Source: Hymenobacter cellulosilyticus (GTDB lineage: Bacteria > Bacteroidota > Bacteroidia > Cytophagales > Hymenobacteraceae). Taken from it: a stretch of 64,000 nt of DNA. Made by a program: the position numbers and the translations under genes. The notes beneath the pieces are model-generated. The model was not told the DNA's origin. It did not search any database and worked only from the letters and a program-made list of their open reading frames with translations. Positions 7,108 through 14,878 of the stretch are shown here, piece after piece. The stretch lies in NCBI RefSeq assembly GCF_022919215.1, contig NZ_CP095046.1, positions 4,640,501-4,704,500 of the forward strand. Reading direction: 5' to 3'. Position 1 is the first letter of the stretch, and every line of letters starts with the position of its first letter.

Positions 7108-7238
7108 CCGGGGTAACAAAGGGAAGCGCGGCCGAAGCCATTCTGCTCTACCAAGCTGAGCTACGTGCACGGGCAGCAGCCGGCGCAGGGCGGGACTCGA
7201 ACCCGCGACCCGAAGGAACGCTTCCCGACGACACCCGG
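7108..7238 (-). ncRNA. Y-RNA-like unit 2 with complete permuted tRNA mimic
   Basis: The outer helix is CCGGG / CCCGG, the loop strands TGTCGTC and TTTGTTAC, and the inner helix GGGAAGCG / CGCTTCCC, all perfect. The T arm is GCGGG-TTCGAGT-CCCGC (7190-7206). The acceptor-like stem is capped by TGCT (7175-7178). The canonical D arm AGCTCAGCTTGGTAGAGC is at 7145-7162. A small hairpin GGC-TTCG-GCC sits on the 3' side before the stem closes. The unit is followed by TCTGTTCTTTTT. Confidence 0.85.
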
Positions 7239-7269
7239 CGGGATAGTTTGCTTATTGGTTTCAACCTAA

Positions 7270-7405
7270 GGCAGGGGCAGCAGACGCCCGGCGAGTGTTT
7301 TCCCGGGCTTGCCGAAGCAGACCCGGCGGGAATCGAACCCGTAACCGCCGTAATATGGCGGCCTGAAAACCAGCCCGAAGTAACGCCCGGCTACGGCACC
7401 TTGCC
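7270..7405 (-). ncRNA. Y-RNA-like unit 1 (partial tRNA mimic, D arm missing)
   Basis: The first unit of the array is the least regular. The stem GCCGGGCG / CGCCGGGC has one G-G mismatch. The loop strands are TGCCGTA and GTCTGCTG, and GGCA / TGCC closes the unit outside. ACTTCG is present. The T arm CGGG-TTCGATT-CCCG is at 7327-7341, preceded by a hairpin CCGCC / GGCGG. A stem capped by TTCG (7314-7317) follows. No D arm can be drawn. Confidence 0.65.
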
Positions 7406-7509
7406 AGAAGGCTAATTACCCAGTAGTCGGAGGCAGGCTTGACCCGTTTGGCCCGGCATTTAGGCCCCCGACTTTAGGTATTTTTAGGTGGTTAGGTAAG
7501 ACATGAGAG

Positions 7510-8357
7510 TCAGACGGTGTTAAGGGTGAGACTCGCCAGCTCGGCTTCAAACGCCCGGAGCACGGGGTGCGGGGGCTGGGGGTCGAAGATGGCAAAATCG
7601 AGGCGCTGGAACGAGGTGCGCCAGCCGGGCTGGGCCAGGGCTTCGGCAAACAGCCGGGCAATCTGCGCCGGGTCGTTGCCGAACACGCCGCAGCCCCAGG
7701 CCCCCAGCACCAGTGCCTCGCAGCCGTGACGGGCGGCCATGCCCAACACCTGCCGGATGCGGCGCTGCATGGTGGGCAGCAGCTCGGGCAAGAGCTCCGG
7801 GGAGTTGCGCCGTAAGGCCCCGGCATTCACGGCCGGGGAGGTAATAATGTCGACGCGGTAGGGCTCGGGGAGCCAGCGGCCGGCATCATCGAGCAGCACC
7901 GGTACGCCGGGCGAGTAGATGGCGTAGTCGCTGTAGAGGCCGTTGAGGTGGGCATTGTGCTGGTACATCTCCGGAAACAGCAGCTGGCACGGATACAGCC
8001 CCGAAGAGCGGGCCAGGCTTTCCTCCTGGGCCTGACTGCCACCCAGAAAGCCCCACCGGGGTTGCGGGCCGAAGCAAAGTTGAGCACCCCGACGCGGGAG
8101 AACTCCTTACTCAGGGCCGCAGCGGCTTCGAGCGTAGTAGCTTGGTACACGCACACTTCGGCGGGAGCACCAGCGGCGGGTCCGGGTTCCTGCCCCACCG
8201 CGGCAGCGTCCGCCGGCCGGTAGAGCAGACTGCCTTGCGCGGCAGCGTGTTGCCAGGCCCCGATGCTGACTTCAGTACCGTTTGCCGTGTGGTAGCAGCC
8301 GGTTTCCAGGGCATCGAGGGTGAGGCGGGCCAGTTGTTGACGTTGTTCGCGGTTCAT
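7510..8357 (-). CDS. TIGR02452-type PARG-like ADP-ribose glycohydrolase (frameshifted)
   Basis: The repaired protein is 282 residues. The segment VGVLNFASARNPGGGFLGGS followed by QAQEESLARSSGLYPC is the signature of the microbial PARG-like family, in which the GGG and QEE motifs contact ADP-ribose. GAWGCGVFGNDP near the C-terminus is the second ligand loop of the macrodomain fold. One base is missing at 8051-8054 (four C on the plus strand). The gene lies between Ro60 and the Y-RNA array on the same strand. ADP-ribose on proteins or on RNA ends is a possible substrate; that link is inferred only from position. Confidence 0.8.
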
Positions 8358-8485
8358 AAACGGGGCAGGAATATTACGGACTTCCGTGGGGCGGGAGCAG
8401 CGGCCGGATTGCCGCCGCCCCGTGCCGCTTGCAGGGTCGCAGAGTTGGTTTATTTCGAAGAAGAGTTGGCTGGGCAGCCTCCCTC

Positions 8486-10007
8486 CTACAGGTCTATTTT
8501 TTCAATTTCGGTCAGGGCCGAGCCGCCGTTTTCCAGGGCCTGCAGCACGTCAAACACCTTGTCCGACCAGCCGGCAATCAGCGCTACGCCGTGGCCTTCG
8601 CGCACTTCGAGGGGCGCCGAGCCGTGGCCGGCCAGGTCGAAGAGGTAGAGCCGGGCCTGGGGAGCCACTGTGCGGCGGTAGTCTAGCCAGGCCTGGGCCA
8701 GGGTGCCACCGTCGCCGGTGCTGTTCCAGAGCTGGCAGTCGGTGAAAATCATCACCTTATCCACCACCTCGCGGCGCTGCAGCAAGTCCTGCACGACCAG
8801 GTGGCCGTTGGTGCTGTAACCTACTTCGCCTTCGCGGCGGTAGAACTCCTGCACGTTTTGCAGGGTCCGGCCCCGGGCAGGCTCAGGCGCTTCCAGGTGT
8901 CGCCGAACATGCCGGTGACTACGTAACTGCAACGGCTCTGCAGGAGCATGCCCAGCACCAGGCCCACGTCGTAGAGCAGCACTTTGCTGCGGGCCGACAC
9001 CGGCTGCTGCATCGAGCCCGACACGTCGCAGGCCACCACCACGCGGGTGCTGGTATCGAAGCCGCGCAGGTTGGCTACGCTGTGCGCAATGGCCGTTTCT
9101 AGGGCTTCTAGTACCAGGGCCACGTAGCCCGACTTCAAAACCAGCACCTCGCGGTAGGCGGCCAGAAAGCGGAAAGGCAGCTGCTTGGCCCGGGCCACGG
9201 CCTGCTCATTGCTCAGCGTAGCGCACACCTTCTCTACTGCCTGAGCCGACACGTCGGCTTCGAGGATGTTGCGCAGGTTGCGCAGCAAGGCCATGTAGCC
9301 CAGCTTGCCGCTGGTAATCAGGGTTTCCCACACGGTGCGAAAAGCTGCCGCGCGCTCCTCCGGCGAGGCAAAGGCTTGCTGACCCACTGCCGACAGCTCA
9401 GTTTCCCAGGTGTAGGGCGTGGGCAGCGTGTCGTGCACGAGCTGGTCGAACAAGGCCTGCTGCTCAGCGTCCCGGGCGTGGGGTGCACCAAGAACAGGGC
9501 GTCGCGCAGGCGCACCTGCCCGGCCCGGTCGTACTTGGCCAGCTGGTAGCCATCGAAACGGTTGAAGCTCAGGGCCAGGCCTTTCTGCACCTGCTTGGAG
9601 AGGCGGTTGAGGGTTTTCACCCCTTCCCGCTCCTTGGCTCGGGCGTAGTAAGCCAGCAGCTCGGTAATTTCGTCGGCGCGCTGCACCACCCGGGCTACCA
9701 GGCGGCTTACCAGGCTGTCGCCGCGGTGCAGGCGGGCCAGCTCCACGGTCAGGACCAAGGGCACGGTGCGCAGGTAGAGCTGCTCACGGGCATACACCGC
9801 CAGCCGGGCCACAAACTCGGGGTCGTTGCGGGCCACCAGCTCGCGCAGGCGCTGCAGGCGGGTGTCGGCTTTTTCGTAGAACTGGTCGCTCAGGGCGGCC
9901 GTGGCTACGGCCGCGTACAGCTCCAGCTGGGGCGTAAGCGTATAAGCAGCCGCCCCTTCGTGGTTGAGGACGGTTTTGGCTTTGCGGAAGGGTAGATTGA
10001 AGCGCAT
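8486..10007 (-). CDS. rsr: Ro60 / Rsr orthologue: TROVE domain plus vWA (two frameshifts)
   Basis: The repaired protein is 507 residues, the usual length. The TROVE part is recognised by PEFVARLAVYAREQLYLRTV, RADEITELLAYYA, and VHPHARDAEQQALFDQLV. The C-terminal von Willebrand A domain has the MIDAS motif DVSGSM. Ro60 forms a ring that binds misfolded RNA ends in its hole and Y RNAs on its surface; in bacteria Y RNA also tethers it to other proteins such as PNPase. Bases are missing at 9480-9483 and at 8871-8877, both in G/C runs. Downstream on the same strand lie the PARG-like gene, eight Y-RNA units and rtcB. Confidence 0.9.
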
Positions 10008-10065
10008 GAGGCGGTGAGATGGTGAAAGGGTGAGTTTTGCGCCGTAGAGCCCGTTGCCGAATTAC

Positions 10066-11367
10066 TTAGTTGAGCAAGTGCTTGGGCACCAGCAGGCGGT
10101 TATCGGCGGCCCAGCGCTGAATCCAGGCGCCTTCCTCATCGTTGGGGCGGCGGTTGAACAGGCCCCGGGCTTGCACCACGGTGCGGTTGGCCTGCACTTC
10201 CAGCGTCACGGTACGGGTGCCGTTGAGCGATAAGGAGAAGATGGCGCTGCGCCCCCGCCGGCAGGAGTCCAGATACGACGCCACGCAGTGCCGCAACGTG
10301 CGGCCTTCGTGGATCAGCTCCCCGTAGGTGCGCAGCTGGGTGATGCGCACCGGGCACTTGCCGCCCCCGGAAAAGTCAGGCACAGGCAAGGGCACCCAGG
10401 TAGTAGCCAGCGTCAGGCTGGCTTCGGGCTGCCGGTGCGGGGCCCGCACGAGCTGGCGGTGCCACTGCGCCGTTTGCGTCAGTACACTCGCCATGGAGCG
10501 GCCTTTAAGCGAGAAGCCCGGTTGGGCCGGCTCGTCGCCGATGCCCACCGCGCGCTTCTGGTGAATCCAGTCGCAGACGGGCCCCAGCTGGTAGGGGTCG
10601 ACCATGGGAGCGCCGGCAAAGAAGTCGACTACCCGCAGCCAGAACTCATCGTCGCGGCCCAGGTGGCGGCCCAGGCGGGAGTCGAGCACCGGGCCCAGCC
10701 AGTGCAGCTGGTCGCGGCTGGCCAGCTGGGCGTAGCGCAGGGCCTGCAGAAACGTGTAGCCCGCCGGGACCAGGCGCAAATGGTGCTCGATCTTGCGAGT
10801 GAGCGGCACCGGCAGCCCCGCAAATGTGCGCAGGGCCTCTCCCTGACCCAAATGCACCGTCAGGCTGGCAATATCCAGCCCGTCTTGCAGGCGGCCGGCC
10901 GTCCAGGAGCTAATCACCCAGGCCGGCACGTCGCCGTACTGGTCGAAAAGGTGGCGCACCAGGCTTTCCAGCTGCCGAAATGGGTTGCGGCTCTGGGGTT
11001 GCCAGTCGGCCAACTCCCGGCAGCGCCGCGGCAAGCACCGGGCCACGGCGGCCAGGGCCGGGGCCAGCTCAGCCCGCCAGAGCAGTTCGGTGCGCTTGTC
11101 GGCCAGGCCGCGCAGCAGTCCGGCGCACTGACTGCGCTGCGGGTCTTTTTGTTCGAGAATACAGTGACGGTAAAACTCCGTCAGCGGGGAATTTTCGCCC
11201 AGGTGGGCATTGATTACGGGTAGCGGACCAGCCAGCGAGAAGAGGTAGTCGACTTGCTGTCGGAGTGGCCAGCGGCGCCAGTCGAGACGCCGGGCGGCGG
11301 AGAGAACTATGCGGGCTTGCTGGGCTTCCCAGACCGCATGGGGGACGGGTTTGTGACGGTTAGACAT
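10066..11367 (-). CDS. PcfJ-like domain protein
   Basis: The 433-residue protein is intact. The C-terminal third contains ELIHEGRTLRHCVASYLDSC and a sequence like GTRTVTLEV followed by VQARGLFNRRPNDEEG, which is the PcfJ-like domain first noted in conjugative plasmids. The N-terminal two thirds is helical and unrecognised. Molecular function of the domain is unknown. It is the first gene of the minus-strand run that leads into Ro60 (59-bp gap), so it may belong to the Ro60 module. Confidence 0.7.
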   Translation of the reverse strand: MSNRHKPVPHAVWEAQQARIVLSAARRLDWRRWPLRQQVDYLFSLAGPLPVINAHLGENSPLTEFYRHCILEQKDPQRSQCAGLLRGLADKRTELLWRAELAPALAAVARCLPRRCRELADWQPQSRNPFRQLESLVRHLFDQYGDVPAWVISSWTAGRLQDGLDIASLTVHLGQGEALRTFAGLPVPLTRKIEHHLRLVPAGYTFLQALRYAQLASRDQLHWLGPVLDSRLGRHLGRDDEFWLRVVDFFAGAPMVDPYQLGPVCDWIHQKRAVGIGDEPAQPGFSLKGRSMASVLTQTAQWHRQLVRAPHRQPEASLTLATTWVPLPVPDFSGGGKCPVRITQLRTYGELIHEGRTLRHCVASYLDSCRRGRSAIFSLSLNGTRTVTLEVQANRTVVQARGLFNRRPNDEEGAWIQRWAADNRLLVPKHLLN

Positions 11368-11608
11368 CGGGCTGAATTCCCTGCGCGAGGGTGGTTACCG
11401 ATTGAAAGATCAGCCGAAGTTGTGGCTGGTATAGCAGGCGTAGCGAGTAGAATCCGGAAGCTTTCGTACATGACTTAATTGTTAAAAGAGTGATGAAAAT
11501 GAATTCACGGAAGCCGTAAATTCGACGCAGTATTTAAATTAATTAGAACCTAAAAGGCATACCTCTTCCACGCCGCTGGAAATTATTTTTCAGCGAATAA
11601 ATAATATG

Positions 11609-11645
11609 AAAAAGGCCCGGTTTCTGGGAGAAGCCGGGCCTTTTT
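11609..11645. terminator. Bidirectional hairpin terminator
   Basis: AAAAAGGCCCGG and CCGGGCCTTTTT pair around a 13-nt loop, giving a T run on both strands. No gene end lies close on either side; the nearest genes are the PcfJ-like start at 11367 and the small ORF at 11868. Between 11368 and 11608 nothing else is recognised. Confidence 0.65.
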
Positions 11646-11800
11646 CACGAATCAGTCACGTAGTATCTACCTACGAGAATCGTTCGATAAAAAATCCCGG
11701 CCGTACCAATTCCACTCCCGGCGTAAGGGCCGTTTGGACTGGGGCTGGTTGAGGAAGCAATCCGCTGACAGATGCATGGCCGAAGAGCGTAAAGGGGGTG

Positions 11801-11837
11801 AAAAACAAACCACCCGAACCTTCTGGGGTTCGGGTGG
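11801..11837 (-). terminator. Terminator of the 25-codon gene
   Basis: The perfect stem CCACCCGAACC / GGTTCGGGTGG is followed on the minus strand by TTTGTTTTTCAC. It begins 30 bp after the stop codon of the small ORF at 11868-11945 and has the right polarity for it. Confidence 0.75.
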
Positions 11838-11867
11838 CGGAAGTATCAGAGAAAACCTGCTGCTACT

Positions 11868-11945
11868 TTAGCTATACCGAACCGAGGCGGAAGCCCCTGG
11901 CTTCAGACCGTCTTGCTTGCTGGTGTAGTTAAAGTGGCGCGACAT
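11868..11945 (-). CDS. Candidate 25-residue small protein
   Basis: The ORF starts MSRHFNYTSKQDG and ends in ASASVRYS. It is hydrophilic with no membrane segment. A promoter-like pair (11978-12009) lies about 30 bp upstream and a strong terminator 30 bp downstream, so it sits on its own short transcript. The bases before the ATG are A-rich (AACAACTAAAACC), as is usual for initiation in Bacteroidota that do not rely on Shine-Dalgarno pairing. I do not recognise the sequence. It may also be a leader peptide or chance ORF inside a small RNA. Confidence 0.5.
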   Translation of the reverse strand: MSRHFNYTSKQDGLKPGASASVRYS

Positions 11946-11977
11946 GGTTTTAGTTGTTTTTCTGTGGTTGAGTGATG

Positions 11978-12009
11978 CAAATATGGAGGGAGTTTTTGTA
12001 TCCACCAAA
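11978..12009 (-). promoter_or_regulatory. Bacteroidota-type promoter of the small gene
   Basis: On the minus strand TTTG (complement of 12006-12009) is followed after 20 bp by CATATTTG (complement of 11978-11985). This matches the -33 TTTG and -7 TAnnTTTG consensus at all but one base. Transcription would begin about 25 bp before the ATG at 11945. Confidence 0.55.
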
Positions 12010-12197
12010 TTAGTTCGAAAAATAATTTAAATATTTTTCTATTTAGAAGTAATCAACTCACTTGCGCTGGAAATAAAGCCAGAAAAAACGCCGCAATTAA
12101 ATAGCACTACCGGCTTTAAATGCAGAACAGATAAAACTGTGGCAATTACTGCAGGCTGACTTTAAACGACCAGCACAACCTCCGCAATCAACTAGGC
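12010..12197. other. AT-rich non-coding stretch
   Basis: The stretch between the small-gene promoter and the next gene is AT-rich, in contrast with its surroundings. No reading frame, hairpin or repeat of note was seen. Confidence 0.4.
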
Positions 12198-12461
12198 TTA
12201 ATCATCAATGGTATGGGTATGGGTCACGGGGAAGCCCGCATCGATCAGGGCCTGCTTGATCGTGGGCCAGTCGGGCTCGGTGCCGGTGGCCGAGGCCACG
12301 TGGGCCTGCCCCTCGGTTATCTGGTCGACCACCAGATTCTGGGCCTGGAGTACTTCCCGTACGGCGACAATACTTTCGGGCGTGGTCATGGCCGGCAGTT
12401 CGAGGCTGTAGCGGACGAGTTGGGTGTTGTTGGCGGTGGGGTCGGAAAAGGAAGCAGACAT
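12198..12461 (-). CDS. Small HMA-like fold protein, hypothetical
   Basis: The 87-residue protein begins MSASFSDPTANNTQLVRYSL; this start is chosen over one 30 bp upstream because the extension looks non-coding. The layout (strand, helix STPESIVAVREVLQAQ-like, strand VVDQITEGQAHV, helix PTIKQALIDAGFPV) resembles heavy-metal-associated ferredoxin-like folds. However, it lacks the CxxC copper motif, so metal transport is unlikely. It stands divergent from the deacetylase-like gene at 12735. Confidence 0.6.
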   Translation of the reverse strand: MSASFSDPTANNTQLVRYSLELPAMTTPESIVAVREVLQAQNLVVDQITEGQAHVASATGTEPDWPTIKQALIDAGFPVTHTHTIDD

Positions 12462-12734
12462 GGCGCAGAAGGTAAAGTGAAACGCAGACACCGAGGACCG
12501 GTGCCTAGAAGTGTACTAGGCTGGCGGGCTTTGGTTGCGGCTCAGCTGCCGGGCATGCAGTCTATTTCCATTGATCCGGACACGTCAGCCGGGTTTGTAG
12601 AGGCAAAATAAAAGCGCCGACCCGGTGGGGTGCGTCCGCCGGGCCGGTTGGACGGCCGGTGCGGGTTTATCCGGCCGCTCGGCCCTGAATCATCGTACAG
12701 GCAGCTTACAACACCTTGCCGCCGCCGCCGCTTT

Positions 12735-13637
12735 ATGCCCTGCCTTGCCACTTCTGAGCGCTATACCCTCGACCTGCCCGCCGGCCACCGCTTTCCCATT
12801 GCCAAGTATGAGCTGATTCGGGAGCAGCTGCTCTGGCAGGGCATTGCCCCACCCCACGATTTCTACGACCCGGGCCTATGCGCCGAAGAAGACGTGCTGC
12901 GGGTGCATACCCCGGAGTATTGGTACAAAGTGCGTGACCAGCAGCTTTCGGCCGCCGAGGTGCGCCGACTGGGCTTGCCGCAGAGCGAGCGGCTGGTGCT
13001 ACGGTCCCTGAGCAGCTCGGCCGGCACGGTGCAGTCGGCGCGGCGGGCCCTGCACGACGGGGTGGCCCTGAACCTGGCCGGGGGCACCCACCACGCCTTT
13101 GCCGACCGCGGCGAGGGGTTCTGCGTGCTCAACGACATTGCCATTGCCGCCGCTCACTTATTACACCACCAGCTGGCCCGGCAAATCTTGGTAGTAGATC
13201 TGGACGTGCACCAGGGCGACGGGACGGCCAGCATTTTTCGCCACGAGCCGCGCGTATTCACCTTTAGTATGCACGCCGGGGCCAACTACCCGCTGCGTAA
13301 AGAACAGTCGGACCTGGACGTGGCCCTGCCCCTGGGCCTCGACGACGCGGGGTATCTGCAGCTCTTGACCCAAACGTTGCCCGGTCTGCTGGACCGCGTA
13401 AAGCCTGATTTCGTGTTTTTCCAGGCCGGCGTGGATGTGCTGGCTACCGACAAACTGGGCCACCTGGGTTTGACCCGGGAAGGCTGCCGTCGGCGCGACG
13501 AACTGGTGCTGGGCCTCTGCCGGCGGCACGGCCTACCCGTGGCTGTGAGCATGGGCGGCGGCTATTCCGAGCGAATCGGCGACATTGTGGATGCCCACTG
13601 CAACACGTTTCGGGTGGCGTATGAGCTGTTTGGGTAG
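12735..13637 (+). CDS. Histone deacetylase superfamily hydrolase
   Basis: The 300-residue enzyme belongs to the arginase/deacetylase fold that includes acetoin utilisation AcuC and acetylpolyamine amidohydrolases. The tandem His is in AGGTHHAF, the zinc ligands Asp and His are in VDLDVHQGDGTA, and GGGY is near the C-terminus. The start at 12735 (MPCLATSERYTL) fits the usual N-terminus; the open extension upstream is GC-rich leader. It probably removes acyl groups from small molecules or proteins in the cytosol. The J-domain gene follows after 30 bp. Confidence 0.85.
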   Translation: MPCLATSERYTLDLPAGHRFPIAKYELIREQLLWQGIAPPHDFYDPGLCAEEDVLRVHTPEYWYKVRDQQLSAAEVRRLGLPQSERLVLRSLSSSAGTVQSARRALHDGVALNLAGGTHHAFADRGEGFCVLNDIAIAAAHLLHHQLARQILVVDLDVHQGDGTASIFRHEPRVFTFSMHAGANYPLRKEQSDLDVALPLGLDDAGYLQLLTQTLPGLLDRVKPDFVFFQAGVDVLATDKLGHLGLTREGCRRRDELVLGLCRRHGLPVAVSMGGGYSERIGDIVDAHCNTFRVAYELFG

Positions 13638-13666
13638 CCGCTGTTTTCCCGCCGTATCTTTGCCGT

Positions 13667-14653
13667 ATGAATCTGCATAACCCCGCCACCGACCTGCCCG
13701 CCGCCAACTCCCTCCCCGTTCAAGCGCCGGCCGCGGCTCCTGGTACGCCCGCCCAGCAGGCATTCCGCCAGGCCATTCAGGACGTGGAAAACCTGCGGGA
13801 ACGGCTGCGGGAGTTGGAAGAAGGTCAGGCCGAAGCCCGGCGCCGCTACTGGCAGCAGGTGGGCCCCTTGGCTCAAACGGTGGTAGCCGCCCGCCGGGGT
13901 TTATTTGCGCCTCTGGAAGAAGCCCTGCTTCTGCCCTACTTCAGCCGCGCCGAGCACCGGCAGCTGGAGGAGCTGATTCTGAGCAACGCAAGGTCCCTGC
14001 AAAACCGGTTTGGCGAAGACGTGGCCGACGTGCTGCAGCGCCACGCTCCTAAGTCGGGCACGGCCGCGGAACCCGAAGAACGGCCGCAACCGGAGCCCCG
14101 GGCGGAAGCCAACCCCGACCCCGGCCAGACGAAGCGCCAAGGCAAGAGCAAGAAGGCCAAAGCCGCCGAAAAAGCGGCGCTGGAAGAACAGCAGAAGCTG
14201 CTGGGCAACACTAAAAACCTGTACCGGCAGTTGGCCCGGGCCAACCACCCCGACCTGGAGCGGGACCCGGTTCTGGCCCAGGAAAAGACGGTACGGATGC
14301 AGCAAATCACCCGGGCCTACGAGGCCAATGACCTCTACACGCTGCTGCAGCTGCTCTCGGAGCACGTGCCCGGCGGCCCCGACTCCGAATCGGAAGACCT
14401 GCTAACCCGCTACACCCAGGCCCTGCGCCAGCAGCAGGACGAGCTCAAGCAGCGCATGAATGAACTCAAATACGGCACCAGCAACGCCTTTGCCGCTACC
14501 GGCAAAAAACAGGAAGCCGAGCTGCGCCAGGTAAAGCGCCACCTGCGGGCCGAAGCCGAATATTTGCAGCGCGTCGAGCAGCACATCCAGGACCCCGAGG
14601 GCCTGCGCGACCTGCTCCGCCAGCTCGCCGCCGAAGGCCACGACACGATTTGA
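13667..14653 (+). CDS. J-domain-containing protein
   Basis: The 328-residue protein has a charged, Pro/Ala-rich N-terminus and a central segment LYRQLARANHPDLERDP that contains the HPD tripeptide of J domains, followed by ITRAYEANDLYTLLQLL. A long coiled-coil C-terminus follows. The J domain would stimulate a DnaK-type Hsp70. Unlike classical DnaJ, the J domain is internal and no zinc fingers are present. It lies 30 bp after the deacetylase-like gene and may be cotranscribed. Confidence 0.75.
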   Translation: MNLHNPATDLPAANSLPVQAPAAAPGTPAQQAFRQAIQDVENLRERLRELEEGQAEARRRYWQQVGPLAQTVVAARRGLFAPLEEALLLPYFSRAEHRQLEELILSNARSLQNRFGEDVADVLQRHAPKSGTAAEPEERPQPEPRAEANPDPGQTKRQGKSKKAKAAEKAALEEQQKLLGNTKNLYRQLARANHPDLERDPVLAQEKTVRMQQITRAYEANDLYTLLQLLSEHVPGGPDSESEDLLTRYTQALRQQQDELKQRMNELKYGTSNAFAATGKKQEAELRQVKRHLRAEAEYLQRVEQHIQDPEGLRDLLRQLAAEGHDTI

Positions 14654-14679
14654 GTTGCTGTGCTACTACCAGTGCCTGT

Positions 14680-14843
14680 GTCCTTGCGAGGAGGCACGAC
14701 GAAGCAATCCGTCCTCTACGAAGGTAGTCTCAGCCTATTACCAGAAAGCCCTTTCCCGTAGCAACGAGAAAAGGCTTTTCAGTTAGGGTTGCTCAGCACA
14801 TTTCAGAGGACGGATTGCTTCGTCGTGCCTCCTCGCAATGACA
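14680..14843. repeat. Palindromic intergenic repeat, family A, copy 2
   Basis: Left end GTCCTTGCGAGGAGGCACGA and right end TCGTGCCTCCTCGCAATGAC are inverted copies. The central hairpin AAAGCCCTTTCCC / GAGAAAAGGCTTTT is as in the copy at 160-420, which is about 100 bp longer. It fills the gap between convergent genes. Confidence 0.8.
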
Positions 14844-14878
14844 CGTATGATAGTGGGGTGCATACGTTTCGGCCGCGC

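Noticed and set aside
6478..7405. Canonical tRNA genes or a tmRNA
   Set aside because: T arms come before D arms, the acceptor ends are closed by short loops, and no anticodon arm or CCA end is possible. No tag-peptide frame or tmRNA pseudoknots are seen.
6250..7415. Several open frames of 70-124 codons on both strands
   Set aside because: They cross the Y-RNA helices, have no family resemblance and change frame between units; RNA structure explains the sequence.
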